Positions 25,857 through 35,109 are shown, numbered from the stretch's first letter. The stretch: 62,030 bases of DNA from Oscillospiraceae bacterium (GCA_015067185.1 SVMZ01000015.1:1-62030), one strand, 5' to 3'. Program-made: numbers and translations. The notes: generated by a model from the letters alone, not told the origin.

Positions 25857-26654
25857 ATGAAAAAAATTCTTTTCACTGTTTTTCGGATACTGTTGTCCGC
25901 ACTTTCCCTCTTTGTAACCGCCTCCGCACTCTATCACACGGTACTTCTCGGCTTTGGTCCCGTTCCCCTTTTTATGCTCACCATAGCCCTTCCCTTTCTT
26001 GCTGCCACTCTTTTCACCAACCGTATCAAAGCGCTTTTCTCTGTAAAAAAAGCCGACAAACCCTTGTACCGTCTGATCAAATACACTGTCCTCTTCTGTT
26101 TCTGCGCCGTATTCGTTTTGTTTGGCTGCTTTTCCGCTGCTATGCTGCTCACCGCCGAAGCACAGCCGCCATCCGCTGAAACCGACTGCGTACTTATTCT
26201 CGGCTGTAAAGTTGAAGACCGACAGCCCTCGCTCATGCTGCAGCGCCGTCTGGATACCGCCGCCGTTTATCTGCTGGATCATCCGGATGTCATTGTCGTT
26301 GTTTCCGGAGGTATCGGAAACAGTTCTGTCTACTCCGAAGCATCTGTAATGCGCAGCTATCTTATCGGATGCGGGGTTGCTGCCAACCGTATTCTGACAG
26401 AAGACCTCTCCACAAATACACAGGAAAATCTGCAATACTCTGCCGAACTCCTTCAAAACCTTTCTCTTTCACAGGATGCGGATGTCCTCATTGTAACCGA
26501 TGGTTTTCACCAGCTGCGCGCCCGCATATGGGCCGAAAAGTTTGGCTTTACCAATCTCTCTTCCCTCTCCTCTTCCACACCGCTCTTTCTTTTTCCCTAT
26601 TACTTTTTCCGTGAATTCATGGGACTTACCCGTTATTTTCTCCTTGGGTTCTGA
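25857..26654 (+). CDS. YdcF/SanA/ElyC-family (DUF218) membrane protein
   Basis: A 265-residue protein. Three hydrophobic segments in the first about 95 residues anchor it. A DUF218 domain follows: ADCVLILGC-type strand (DCVLILGCKVEDRQPS), VVVSGGIGNSSVYSEASVM, and DLSTNTQENLQYSAELL. Members of the family are linked to cell-envelope or lipid-carrier maintenance (ElyC, SanA) but the reaction is not settled. The start at 25857 follows ACGGAG. The gene sits upstream of a penicillin-binding protein, consistent with an envelope role. Confidence 0.85.
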   Translation: MKKILFTVFRILLSALSLFVTASALYHTVLLGFGPVPLFMLTIALPFLAATLFTNRIKALFSVKKADKPLYRLIKYTVLFCFCAVFVLFGCFSAAMLLTAEAQPPSAETDCVLILGCKVEDRQPSLMLQRRLDTAAVYLLDHPDVIVVVSGGIGNSSVYSEASVMRSYLIGCGVAANRILTEDLSTNTQENLQYSAELLQNLSLSQDADVLIVTDGFHQLRARIWAEKFGFTNLSSLSSSTPLFLFPYYFFREFMGLTRYFLLGF

Positions 26655-26734
26655 TTCTGTCATTTCCCGTATGAATCCCTCCTCCTGCTGTCAATAATAA
26701 TATCATTCTTTTATTTTTGACGCAGGAGTTTTCT

Positions 26735-28360
26735 ATGTCTTCGAAATCAACCCGTATCATCTCTCTTTTCTCCCTGTTTATCCTTTTCTTTGCCTTCCTT
26801 GTTTTCCGTCTTGCCGCACTGAGTCAGGGAGTTGGCACAAAGCCTGCCTCTGCTGACCATGGCAGTTATACACTGAATGTGATAAATGACCGTGCGTATT
26901 TTTACGATTGCCGTTTTGTTCCGCTTGTCAACAATACGCCCCAGTATACCGCTGCCGTCCTTCCAAATCCCGCTAATTCTTTTCTGTTGGAATCCTACTA
27001 TCCCCCCTCCGCTGTTATGGAACTGTTAGCAACACGAAAACCAGTCCTCCTTCCCCTCCCCTCAGACGAAATATATGCCCCCGGTGTTCAGATCTACCGG
27101 GGCAAAAAAAGATATTCCGATACGCAAACAGCCGTACACCTGATCGGCAGTTTGACCGATGCCATGACGGTAGGCGGCAGCGGTTTGGAAAAAGCACTGG
27201 ATGATTATCTCACGCAAAACAGCACCGTCATTTCCGCCCGTTATCACACAGATGCCCTCGGCCGCGCCTTTGATAATGATATTCCCGAAACGATTACCGA
27301 TAACCCGGATGACCCTGCCGGAGTTGTGCTGACACTCGATCTCCGCGTACAATCCATTGCCGAAAAGGCCTTGAAAAAACTGACCTGCGGCGCCGTCGTC
27401 ATCATGGATATAAAAAACGGAGACATCAAAGCCTCTGCCAGCTATCCTGTCTTTAACCCCAACAATCTTTCTGCCGATATGGATTCTGCACTCAGCCCAT
27501 TTCTCAATCGTGCGTTTGCTTCCTATTGCGTCGGCTCCACCTTTAAGCTGGTTACAGCCGCTGCTGCACTGGAGGCCAATATCCCCACCACCTTTGAACA
27601 CATCTGCACCGGTTCTGTTACCATCGGTGATGTCACCTTTCACTGTCAAAACCGTACCGGCCATGGTTCGCTTATGTTGAAAGATGCCCTTGCTTTCTCC
27701 TGTAATCCCTATTTCATCTCATTGGCCGCCGAAACTGGAGCCGACCGCATTTATTCTCTTGCCCTTCTTCTCGGTTTTGGTTCTCAGGATACCCTTTGGG
27801 AAAACTTCTCCACCTCCCCGGGCAATCTTCCTTCTGCCCAAACTCTTGCCACACCGGCCGGTGCCGCTAATTTTGCCTTTGGACAGGGCGAACTGCTTGC
27901 CACCCCCATCCAGCTCTGCAAGTTGGTTTGCACCATCGCCAACGGCGGTTATTCTGTAACCCCGCGTCTTATTGATGGATTCACGGATGACGGTGTTGTC
28001 CTCACCCAACCGGCACCACTCTATTCCCAAAATCGTATTCTCTCAGAGGAAACCGCAAACATTCTCAAGGAATACATGATAAACGTAGTAAAAAACGGCA
28101 GTGGGCGTAGAGCTGCCCCGGATTTTCTCTCTGCCGGAGGAAAAACCGCCTCAGCCCAAACAGGTCAATACATTGACGGCGAAGAAAAAATAGAGGGTTG
28201 GTTTGCAGGATTCTATCCCGCAGAAGAACCCCGATTTGCCATAACCGTCCTGGCGGAAGGTGCTGGCTCCGGTGCCGTCACCGCTGCTCCGGTTTTTAAA
28301 GAAATCGCCGATGGGCTGTATGACCTGTTTTACCGTGAAAAAACTGATCCTATTCCATAG
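26735..28360 (+). CDS. Penicillin-binding protein, transpeptidase (class B, FtsI/PbpA-like)
   Basis: A 541-residue peptidoglycan D,D-transpeptidase. One N-terminal membrane anchor (about 7-27) is followed by a reduced dimerisation region and the transpeptidase domain. The SxxK motif is STFK with nucleophile Ser268, the SxN motif is SCN (322-324). The usual KTG triad is KTA (470-472) in GGKTASAQTG. The last motif is atypical and could alter beta-lactam binding. A CAGGAG site precedes the ATG. It is followed by a bidirectional terminator and lies beside the YdcF-like envelope gene. It could be an elongation, division or sporulation enzyme; the sequence does not decide. Confidence 0.88.
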   Translation: MSSKSTRIISLFSLFILFFAFLVFRLAALSQGVGTKPASADHGSYTLNVINDRAYFYDCRFVPLVNNTPQYTAAVLPNPANSFLLESYYPPSAVMELLATRKPVLLPLPSDEIYAPGVQIYRGKKRYSDTQTAVHLIGSLTDAMTVGGSGLEKALDDYLTQNSTVISARYHTDALGRAFDNDIPETITDNPDDPAGVVLTLDLRVQSIAEKALKKLTCGAVVIMDIKNGDIKASASYPVFNPNNLSADMDSALSPFLNRAFASYCVGSTFKLVTAAAALEANIPTTFEHICTGSVTIGDVTFHCQNRTGHGSLMLKDALAFSCNPYFISLAAETGADRIYSLALLLGFGSQDTLWENFSTSPGNLPSAQTLATPAGAANFAFGQGELLATPIQLCKLVCTIANGGYSVTPRLIDGFTDDGVVLTQPAPLYSQNRILSEETANILKEYMINVVKNGSGRRAAPDFLSAGGKTASAQTGQYIDGEEKIEGWFAGFYPAEEPRFAITVLAEGAGSGAVTAAPVFKEIADGLYDLFYREKTDPIP

Positions 28361-28362
28361 AA

Positions 28363-28400
28363 AAAACTGCTGCCTGAACGCTCAGACAGCAGTTTTTCTC
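28363..28400. terminator. Bidirectional terminator
   Basis: A 10-bp stem (28363-28372 with 28387-28396) flanked by A-run and T-run, between the convergent PBP and signal peptidase genes. Confidence 0.88.
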
Positions 28401-28977
28401 ATTTTAAAATACCAAAATTTTTAAAGGGGAAGATTGTGAATACCGCTTTTCCGGTAATATCTTCGGCGGGCACATAGGGGTGTCTCCATCCCCTCGCATC
28501 GCTGGAACCCGCTCGGTTGTCACCCAAAAACAGATACATTCCTTCTGGAATCTGGAACACTCTGTCTTCATATGATTCATGGACAACATACTCTTCTTCC
28601 AGTTTTTCTCCGTTGATGTAAACCACACCGCTGATGATCTCTACCGTTTCTCCCGGAAGACCGACGACCCTCTTTATCAGTGTTGTCTCTGTCTCCTCTG
28701 AATCAAACACCAAAATATCACCGCGTTCCACCGTCTCTTCCACATTATATACATGCACCGCAAACAGCCAACTTTTCTCTGCTATTGTCGGTATCATAGA
28801 TCCTGTCGGAACATAGGTGAAGAAAAACACAAACTTGATCAGCAGCACAATAACAACCACTTCAACACCAAACGGTATCACCCATTCTTTGATAAACCTT
28901 TTTATTTTGGATTTCATATCCTGAGGTATCTCTTGTTCAGGTTCTTTCGGTATGCTTTTCTTCTTAAAAACAGACAA
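28399..28977 (-). CDS. lepB: Signal peptidase I
   Basis: A 192-residue membrane serine protease that removes signal peptides from exported proteins. One transmembrane helix (about 34-54) follows a basic cytoplasmic tail. The catalytic serine is Ser60 in PTGSMIPTI, and the general-base lysine is Lys102 in LIKRVVGLPGE. The box E-like segment LGDNRAGSSDARGW is intact. A TTG at 28977 is preferred: GGAGGAG ends 7 nt upstream, while the earlier TTG at 28983 is only 3 nt from GGAGG. The size is normal for Gram-positive SipS-type enzymes. Confidence 0.92.
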   Translation of the reverse strand: MSVFKKKSIPKEPEQEIPQDMKSKIKRFIKEWVIPFGVEVVVIVLLIKFVFFFTYVPTGSMIPTIAEKSWLFAVHVYNVEETVERGDILVFDSEETETTLIKRVVGLPGETVEIISGVVYINGEKLEEEYVVHESYEDRVFQIPEGMYLFLGDNRAGSSDARGWRHPYVPAEDITGKAVFTIFPFKNFGILK

Positions 28978-29017
28978 AACCAATCTCCTCCGTTACCTTT
29001 GTAATTCCATTGATTGT

Positions 29018-30223
29018 TTATGCGCTTTGTTTCTCGGTTTTCATTGCTACAAATTCCGTCTTGTATGCAAAACCATCACCGAGAACTGCAAAATAGTAAT
29101 CCGCATACTGCTCTTCGTTTTCAAAGATATAGTACAGTTCACCTTCCGGATTTGAACTTATGACACGCTCAAGTTCCTCCGCTGTTATTTCCATCTGGCA
29201 GCCGATCACGGTCTCTATCTTTCCGGCGTCACTTCTTTTTTTGACAAACCAACTTCCGTCCACCACTGCATTTCGGTCCAGTCCGTCTGCTTCCAGCTTT
29301 TCTTTCACAAGTTCGCCGAGACGTTTTTCATCAAGCTCATACCGCCCTGCTGCCAAAACAAATTCATATCTCAACATGAACTGCTCGTTTTCGCTGCTTT
29401 GTGAAAGCTTCCACAATAATGCTCCGTCTGTCATTCCAAAATACTTCTCATATTCTTCGCTGATTCCGGCATACTCATTTCCAACTGCGTATACCAAAAA
29501 TCCCTCCTTTACCAGACTGTGTATTTCTGATGCCAGCAGTTTTGCGTAATATTTTCCATCTGCAAGTTCCGTGTAAAAACTGCGGAGTCTCGTATGGATC
29601 TCGCCTTCCCATGCGCGCAGGGCGTTGGTATAATCCTGCATGGATGCCAGAAATTCACTCTTGACCTGCTGCCGTCTGGTTTCGGCCTCCGTCTTATAAA
29701 TGGTTCCTTTATTCAGCTCATCTTCAATTTTTTGAATCTCATGAAGATATTTTTCATATGCAGTAAGTTCCGACCAATATGTTACATAGCCGTCCGTTGT
29801 AACAATCACATAGGACGCATCAAACTTATTTTTCAACGCCACGGTATCAATGATCACATCATATTGCTGTTCTGCATTCATCCGATTATTATATATCTGT
29901 ACAGCCAGCGCCGTACCGATATTTTCACTGTATCCTTTGGGACGGCAGCTTTCCGCTGTCTCCTGCGGAATCATATCCGTCGCAACCGGAACAATATACT
30001 GCTTCTTTACCATATTCAACTCATCATAAAACTCCGGGAGCGTATTTACACTGCGCATTTCTTTGATATAGTCTGCAACAGAATATCCTGTTACTGCAAC
30101 AACAACAACCATACAAAGAATGAGGACAATCCGTATCGATCTTGCAAATATACCCATATTTTTTCTTTTTCCCTTTTCCTGAGGCACAGTTATATAATGA
30201 GAACCCAATCGATTTTTTATCAA
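29018..30223 (-). CDS. Membrane-anchored hypothetical protein
   Basis: A 401-residue protein I do not recognise. A single hydrophobic segment lies at about 30-48 (IVLILCMVVVVAVTGY), followed by a long extracytoplasmic part rich in charged helices (about 150-260 could be coiled coil) and no cysteine-rich or enzymatic motif. The start appears to be TTG at 30223, with AAAGGAGA 8 nt upstream; a downstream in-frame ATG (30157) has no ribosome site. The gene is 34 bp upstream of the signal peptidase gene in the same direction, so they may be co-transcribed and the protein may have an export or envelope role. Confidence 0.7.
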   Translation of the reverse strand: MIKNRLGSHYITVPQEKGKRKNMGIFARSIRIVLILCMVVVVAVTGYSVADYIKEMRSVNTLPEFYDELNMVKKQYIVPVATDMIPQETAESCRPKGYSENIGTALAVQIYNNRMNAEQQYDVIIDTVALKNKFDASYVIVTTDGYVTYWSELTAYEKYLHEIQKIEDELNKGTIYKTEAETRRQQVKSEFLASMQDYTNALRAWEGEIHTRLRSFYTELADGKYYAKLLASEIHSLVKEGFLVYAVGNEYAGISEEYEKYFGMTDGALLWKLSQSSENEQFMLRYEFVLAAGRYELDEKRLGELVKEKLEADGLDRNAVVDGSWFVKKRSDAGKIETVIGCQMEITAEELERVISSNPEGELYYIFENEEQYADYYFAVLGDGFAYKTEFVAMKTEKQSA

Positions 30224-30322
30224 ATATTCATCTCCTTTCTTGAAATAATCTTTCCAATTATTATTTTATAATATATACCAAAAAAAACAAGAGCAAAAAT
30301 GTAAAGATTGTTATGTCACAAA

Positions 30323-30351
30323 TTGACATTCTTCAAAAAAAGAGGCATAAT
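30323..30351 (+). promoter_or_regulatory. Promoter for coaX
   Basis: TTGACA (30323-30328), a 17-bp spacer and CATAAT (30346-30351), 34 bp upstream of the pantothenate kinase start. Confidence 0.65.
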
Positions 30352-30385
30352 AAATATGTAACCAACCGATAGAGAGGTTTTTGTT

Positions 30386-31156
30386 ATGATTCTTACCGTT
30401 GATGTTGGAAATACCAACATTGTACTCGCACTGTTTGACGGCCAAAAAATCACTGCCGTCTCAAGGATCAGTACCGTCCGCGACAGAATGGCTGACGAGT
30501 ATGCTGTTCTGATCCGGAACATTGCGCTTCTTCACGGCGTGGATCTTTCCATGGTGACAGGAGCCATCATCTCTTCTGTTGTTCCCCCGCTCACCTCTCA
30601 GATCCGCCGCGCCATCAAAAGAGTATTCGGTGTTCATGCACTCACTGTGGGTCCGGGTCTGAAGACCGGTCTCAACATTAAGATAGATGACCCCTCTCAG
30701 CTTGGCAGCGATCTCGTTTGCGGTTCTGTGGCCGCCATTGAAAAATATCCCCTCCCCTGCGTCGTCATTGACCTGGGTACTGCCACTAAATTTTCTGCCA
30801 TCGATAAAAACGGAGCTTTTCTCGGCGTCTCCATCAGCCCCGGCATCAAGCTTTCACTGGATGCTCTTTCTCAGGGCGCCGCACAGCTTCCGCATATTAA
30901 CTTTGATCTCGCACCTAAAAGCGTTATCGGCACCAACACCATCGACTCCATGCGCTCCGGCATTATCTTTGGTTCTGCCAGTATGATCGACGGTATGGTA
31001 GAACGCTTCAAATCCGAACTTGGCGATGATCTTACCGTTGTTGCCACCGGCGGATTTGCTGAGGATATCGTACCCCATTGCCGCAGCAAAATTCTCTGCG
31101 ACCGTGATTTAATCCTAGAGGGATTATACACACTGTATAATAAAAACACAAAATAA
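30386..31156 (+). CDS. coaX: Type III pantothenate kinase
   Basis: A 256-residue kinase that phosphorylates pantothenate with ATP, the first step of coenzyme A synthesis. The ASKHA-fold signatures are present: VDVGNTNIVLALFDG at the N-terminus, PSQLGSDLVCGSVAA, and VIDLGTATKFSAID (about 130). It lacks the P-loop of CoaA, as expected for CoaX. It is followed by an ECF-transporter substrate-binding subunit that fits pantothenate uptake. Confidence 0.93.
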   Translation: MILTVDVGNTNIVLALFDGQKITAVSRISTVRDRMADEYAVLIRNIALLHGVDLSMVTGAIISSVVPPLTSQIRRAIKRVFGVHALTVGPGLKTGLNIKIDDPSQLGSDLVCGSVAAIEKYPLPCVVIDLGTATKFSAIDKNGAFLGVSISPGIKLSLDALSQGAAQLPHINFDLAPKSVIGTNTIDSMRSGIIFGSASMIDGMVERFKSELGDDLTVVATGGFAEDIVPHCRSKILCDRDLILEGLYTLYNKNTK

Positions 31157-31277
31157 CCATTTATCCTTTTTCATCTTACATTTTGCGCCGTTTTTATACT
31201 ATATCTCTTTTACGAATAGTATATTCAAAACAAAATATAACTAAACAAGCCATTTCATATACATATTATGCGTTGCA

Positions 31278-31293
31278 TCCGGGAATTCCCGGA
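31278..31293. repeat. 16-bp perfect palindrome upstream of the ECF S component
   Basis: TCCGGGAATTCCCGGA, a perfect palindrome 8 bp before the ribosome site of the next gene. It could be a repressor site or a small hairpin covering translation initiation. Confidence 0.55.
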
Positions 31294-31316
31294 GCAGCAG
31301 CAAGGAGTGATATAAA

Positions 31317-31949
31317 ATGTCAAACAGCAAAACCCCTCTGTTCACCACCCGCAACCTTGTGCAGCTTGCGCTGCTGACGGCGATTATCATCGTGATGTCC
31401 TTTACGCCGATCGGCTACCTCAAGACGCCCATTGTTGAGATCACCTTCATCCCCATTCCCGTCGTCATCGGTGCCATTGTCATCGGTCCTTCGGCAGGCG
31501 CATTTCTTGGGGCTGTTTTTGGTCTTACAAGCTTCATCCAGTGTTTCGGAATGAGCCAATTTGGCGCCATGCTTCTCTCCATCAATCCCATCTTCACCTT
31601 TATCATGTGTTTTGTCGCAAGGCTTCTGATGGGTTGGCTCTGTGGATTGATTTTCAAGGCTTTCTATCGCTTTGATAAATCCTCGTCCAAACTTGTTTCT
31701 TACGGTGCAGCCTCTCTCTCCGGTGCTCTTCTGAATACCCTCTTCTTTGTGGCACTTCTCCTCCTCCTTTTTGGAAACACCGATTTTGTCCAGTCCTTTG
31801 GCGATACCGTTTTTGGTATTATCGCCACCATCGTAGGGGTCAATGGGCTGGTAGAAGCTTTGGTTTGCATGATCGTTGGCGCCGCAGTAAGCAAAGCAAT
31901 TGATAAAATCTTCCGCCGCACTTCCAAAACCAACACAGAACAACAATAA
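31317..31949 (+). CDS. ECF transporter S component, probably for pantothenate
   Basis: A 210-residue membrane protein with five or six hydrophobic helices, the size and layout of energy-coupling-factor substrate-binding subunits. The opening TTRNLVQLALLTAIIIVMSFTPIGYL is typical of S components. The shared ECF-A/T module must be encoded elsewhere. The position after coaX suggests PanT-type vitamin B5 uptake, but only context supports the substrate. AAGGAG precedes the ATG. Confidence 0.82.
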   Translation: MSNSKTPLFTTRNLVQLALLTAIIIVMSFTPIGYLKTPIVEITFIPIPVVIGAIVIGPSAGAFLGAVFGLTSFIQCFGMSQFGAMLLSINPIFTFIMCFVARLLMGWLCGLIFKAFYRFDKSSSKLVSYGAASLSGALLNTLFFVALLLLLFGNTDFVQSFGDTVFGIIATIVGVNGLVEALVCMIVGAAVSKAIDKIFRRTSKTNTEQQ

Positions 31950-31955
31950 TTTTCG

Positions 31956-31985
31956 GCCGATGCTGTTACAGCATCGGCTTTTTCA
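31956..31985 (+). terminator. Rho-independent terminator
   Basis: A perfect 10-bp stem (31956-31965 with 31969-31978), 3-nt loop and T5 tract, just after the S-component gene. Confidence 0.93.
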
Positions 31986-32192
31986 TCCACTTTTATATAC
32001 CTTTTTTCCTTCAGGCATCTGTTTTTTCATTTTCCCCATTTCTTTTTTCCATTTTTTCTTAAATTCATCGAAAAATCTATACTTTTCTCCCCGGTTGTGT
32101 TATAATTAAATTTATAATATCACCTGCCGCGGCTTCCATGATTCGTTACCGTTTTCTATCTTCTATGCCGCCTCAGCGAAAGGATGATAACC

Positions 32193-33392
32193 ATGATACC
32201 TCTTCCGCGCATGACAATGAATGCCAGCAAAAAGAAACTCCTGAAACACATCTTCAAAAACACCGAAATCACCCGCGGTGAACTTGTCAAATCAACCGGG
32301 CTGAGCAACCTGACTGTCACCAAGCTGGTTGCCGAAATGCTTGAACAGTCACTCATTATCGAAGATGGCGTTGTCTCCTCCACCATTGGACGCCGCCCCA
32401 ATGTTTTGAAGATCAACCCTGAGTATCGCTACATTATCGGTGTGGATATCGGATATCATGAGTTTCGTATCGGCGTTGTCCGCTTTAACGGAGAGATTCT
32501 TGAGGCCCAAACACTTCACAATTCCAAATGTGTCGTTCCCAGAACCACTGTCGGTTTTGATGACCTCTGTACACTCGTAAACGAATATATCACCAAATAC
32601 GGCAAAGAAATGTTCCTCGGTATTGGTATCGGCATCAGCGGAATGGTAGATTCTCAAAACGGAAAGGTTGTCTTCTGCCCCAACGTCGCCGGTTACGATA
32701 ACCTCTATCTCGCCGATAAGCTCTCCGAGCGTGTCGATCTTCCTGTCTATGTGGACACCACAGCTCGTTGCACAGCACTTGCAGAACAGTATTTTGGCGT
32801 AGGCTTCAATGTCCAGAACCAGGTATTCGTTTCTCTCGGCTACGGAACCATTGCCTCCGGTATTATTCTGGGCGGAAAACTCTTCCGCGGTGCTAACGGT
32901 TATGCCGGTGAAATTGGCCACAATATGATCCCGGACGGCAAACATTCTCTCTGTACCTGTGGCAGAATCGATTGTCTGGAAAATTACGCCTCCTTCTCCA
33001 TGCTGCTGGGTGAATTCTCCAAACTCATCCAAACCTCCTCCAAACCCATCCCACCCTATATTAAAGACCCCAACTCTGTCACGCCGGAAGAGCTGCGTAC
33101 AGCTTTCAACGAAAATAATGAGCATGCTACCGCTGTTTTCCAAAAAGCCTGCCTGCGTATTGCCGGGGTAATCTCCCCCATGATCAACACCATCAACCCA
33201 AATCTTGTTATTCTCGGTGGTGCCCTTCCCGAAATATTCCCGGAATCCATCTCCGTCATAGGTAACAAGGTCATGCAGCAAACACTTTTCCCTGCATGGC
33301 ATAACCTTTCCATCAAACCTTCAGCACTCGGAAACGACGGTCCAATTATCGGCAGTTCCATCCAGATTGTCTCCAAATATCTGGATTTCTAA
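32193..33392 (+). CDS. ROK-family transcriptional regulator
   Basis: A 399-residue one-component sugar regulator. An N-terminal winged helix (about 7-65; TRGELVKSTGLSNLTVTKLVAEML) is joined to a ROK domain. The zinc motif CTCGRIDCLE and the sugar-binding GYAGEIGHNMI are kept. The kinase features are lost: the phosphate-binding segment is VDIGYHEFRIGVV and the usual E-N-D-A/V-N catalytic site reads VDTTARCTALAE with no aspartate at the base position. It is therefore likely a non-catalytic repressor or activator. Two in-frame ATGs exist (32184, 32193); GAAAGGA is best spaced for 32193. The next gene, a transporter in the same direction, is the likely target. Confidence 0.88.
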   Translation: MIPLPRMTMNASKKKLLKHIFKNTEITRGELVKSTGLSNLTVTKLVAEMLEQSLIIEDGVVSSTIGRRPNVLKINPEYRYIIGVDIGYHEFRIGVVRFNGEILEAQTLHNSKCVVPRTTVGFDDLCTLVNEYITKYGKEMFLGIGIGISGMVDSQNGKVVFCPNVAGYDNLYLADKLSERVDLPVYVDTTARCTALAEQYFGVGFNVQNQVFVSLGYGTIASGIILGGKLFRGANGYAGEIGHNMIPDGKHSLCTCGRIDCLENYASFSMLLGEFSKLIQTSSKPIPPYIKDPNSVTPEELRTAFNENNEHATAVFQKACLRIAGVISPMINTINPNLVILGGALPEIFPESISVIGNKVMQQTLFPAWHNLSIKPSALGNDGPIIGSSIQIVSKYLDF

Positions 33393-33416
33393 TTTTTGTC
33401 ATATTCTTTGAAAATC

Positions 33417-33458
33417 AAATTAACAGCTTCGGTTTTCTATATCGGGCTGTTAATTTTT
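33417..33458 (+). terminator. Terminator of the ROK gene
   Basis: An 11-bp perfect stem (33417-33427 with 33446-33456) running into a T-rich end, between the ROK gene and the transporter. It implies separate or partly attenuated transcription of the two. Confidence 0.8.
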
Positions 33459-33502
33459 GTGTTTGCTCTTTTCTAATTTTTTCTATGGAGATGTTACTTT
33501 CT

Positions 33503-34786
33503 ATGAATAAGCACACAAAATTGATCCCCCACGACGTTGGAAAGCTGATACTTATCTGCTATATCGCCTACGTTGCCACTTATTTTGGAAGAACCAACTA
33601 TAGCTCCTCCATTGTTGCCATAACCTCTCATCTTAACTGTGACAACTCTGAGGCCGGTCTGGTCAATTCCTACTTTTTTGCTATTTACGGCATCGGACAA
33701 ATTGTAAACGGTTTGCTTGCCGACCGCGTCAACAACAAATGGATGATCACTTTTTCCCTCTCCGCCTCTGCTGTCATTAACCTCATCATGCCGTTCCTCC
33801 CCAGCATTGCAGCCATGAAATACATCTGGATGCTCAACGGCGTTGTCCAATCGGTTATGTGGACCAATCTGGTTGGCATCGTTGCTGATATGGTCCCCAT
33901 TGATATGATCCCCCGTTCCATGACAGTGCTGATCACCTCCTCTGCATTGGGTACGTTGATGGCCTATGGCTTTTCCTCCTTTTTTCTCAAGGTCTCCACA
34001 TGGAAGATGCTCTTCTATGCAGCTTCTGCCGTTTTAATGCTCACAGCCATCATCTGGTTTATCACGGTACAACATCTTGATAAACACCGTGTATGGATTG
34101 AAACAACAGATACCGAACCCGCTCCTCAGGCCTCTCTTTCCTCCAATATGAAGCAGCTCCGCTACATTTTTGTGGGCGGTGGCTTGATTCTGGCCATTCT
34201 TCTCTCTCTGCTGAATGGTGCCCATAGAGAAGGCATTATCTCCTGGCTTCCCAGTTTCGCCAAAGATAACTATCATATCTCAGAATCTTTTTCCGTTTTA
34301 ATTGCAATTTTCATCCCCATTGTCAACATCTTCGGAAGTACCCTTACTCGTTTTCTCTCCAAAAAACTTGGTAAATACGGAAACAGCCTCACCACTGCCA
34401 CAGCGCTGTATCTTGCCTCACTCATTCTGATGGTTATTCTGCGGCTTACCGCTTGGTCCGGTCTGTTTGGTGCCTGTCTGCTTTTCTCTGCTCTCAGTCT
34501 TCTGATGACTGCCATCAACGCTGCTGTTGTGGGTACAATCCCCGTAGAAATGGCCTCTTACGGCTGCTCCGCCTCCCTGACCGGCTTCCTCAACTTTGGT
34601 TACTGCGTCGGAAGTACCCTTTCAACCTATGGCCTTGGCTATATTTCTGACCATTTTGGCTGGGATTCCGTTTTGGATTCCCTTTGGATTGCCGCTATTG
34701 TGGCACTTTTGATCGGTATTGCAGGCAGCTATTTCTGGAGCCGTTTCCTGCGCCGTATTGCACTGGCTCGCACCCAAAATGCGTAG
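33503..34786 (+). CDS. MFS transporter, OPA (organophosphate antiporter)-like
   Basis: A 427-residue protein with about 12 hydrophobic segments. The N-terminal signature YFGRTNYSSSIVAI and the loop GQIVNGLLADRVNNKW resemble the OPA branch (GlpT/UhpT-like), which exchanges phosphorylated sugars or glycerol phosphate for phosphate. Substrate is not determined. Several ATGs exist between 33485 and 33503; the last gives the normal N-terminus with GGAG 12 nt upstream. The ROK regulator upstream may control it. Confidence 0.78.
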   Translation: MNKHTKLIPHDVGKLILICYIAYVATYFGRTNYSSSIVAITSHLNCDNSEAGLVNSYFFAIYGIGQIVNGLLADRVNNKWMITFSLSASAVINLIMPFLPSIAAMKYIWMLNGVVQSVMWTNLVGIVADMVPIDMIPRSMTVLITSSALGTLMAYGFSSFFLKVSTWKMLFYAASAVLMLTAIIWFITVQHLDKHRVWIETTDTEPAPQASLSSNMKQLRYIFVGGGLILAILLSLLNGAHREGIISWLPSFAKDNYHISESFSVLIAIFIPIVNIFGSTLTRFLSKKLGKYGNSLTTATALYLASLILMVILRLTAWSGLFGACLLFSALSLLMTAINAAVVGTIPVEMASYGCSASLTGFLNFGYCVGSTLSTYGLGYISDHFGWDSVLDSLWIAAIVALLIGIAGSYFWSRFLRRIALARTQNA

Positions 34787-34903
34787 TCCTTTACCATCCA
34801 CTGACAACCGTCTCACCCATTAGCAATATAATACAATCCATAAGACGATAGTAAGAATATTTTTATCTTTATTGTCGAAAAGCAAAAAAAATCATTTTTC
34901 CTC

Positions 34904-34932
34904 TTGATTTTATCCCTTCACCATGCTATAAT
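34904..34932 (+). promoter_or_regulatory. Promoter for tRNA-Pro
   Basis: TTGATT (34904-34909), a 17-bp spacer ending in TGC and a perfect TATAAT (34927-34932), 46 bp before the tRNA. Confidence 0.8.
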
Positions 34933-34978
34933 ATATTGGCGGTCAAGGAGAAGAGATTCTTCTAGATTGTGAATGTAT

Positions 34979-35055
34979 CCGGGTGTGGCGCAGATTGGTA
35001 GCGCGCTTGACTGGGGGTCAAGAGGCCGCAGGTTCAAGTCCTGTCACTCGGACCA
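34979..35055 (+). tRNA. tRNA-Pro (anticodon GGG)
   Basis: A 77-nt cloverleaf with encoded CCA. The acceptor stem pairs 34979-34985 with 35045-35051 (one G-U), A73 discriminator at 35052 and CCA at 35053-35055. The D-stem is GCGC/GCGC, the anticodon stem CTTGA/TCAAG with loop CTGGGGG (anticodon GGG), and the T-arm GCAGG-TTCAAGT-CCTGT. A terminator follows immediately. Confidence 0.97.
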
Positions 35056-35056
35056 T

Positions 35057-35109
35057 AACCGGACACCAGTTTTGATACAATGCGTATCGAAGCGGGTGTC
35101 CGGTTTTTT
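35057..35109 (+). terminator. Terminator of tRNA-Pro
   Basis: An 11-bp outer stem (35057-35067 with 35095-35105) plus an inner GATAC/GTATC stem, ending in T6. Confidence 0.92.
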
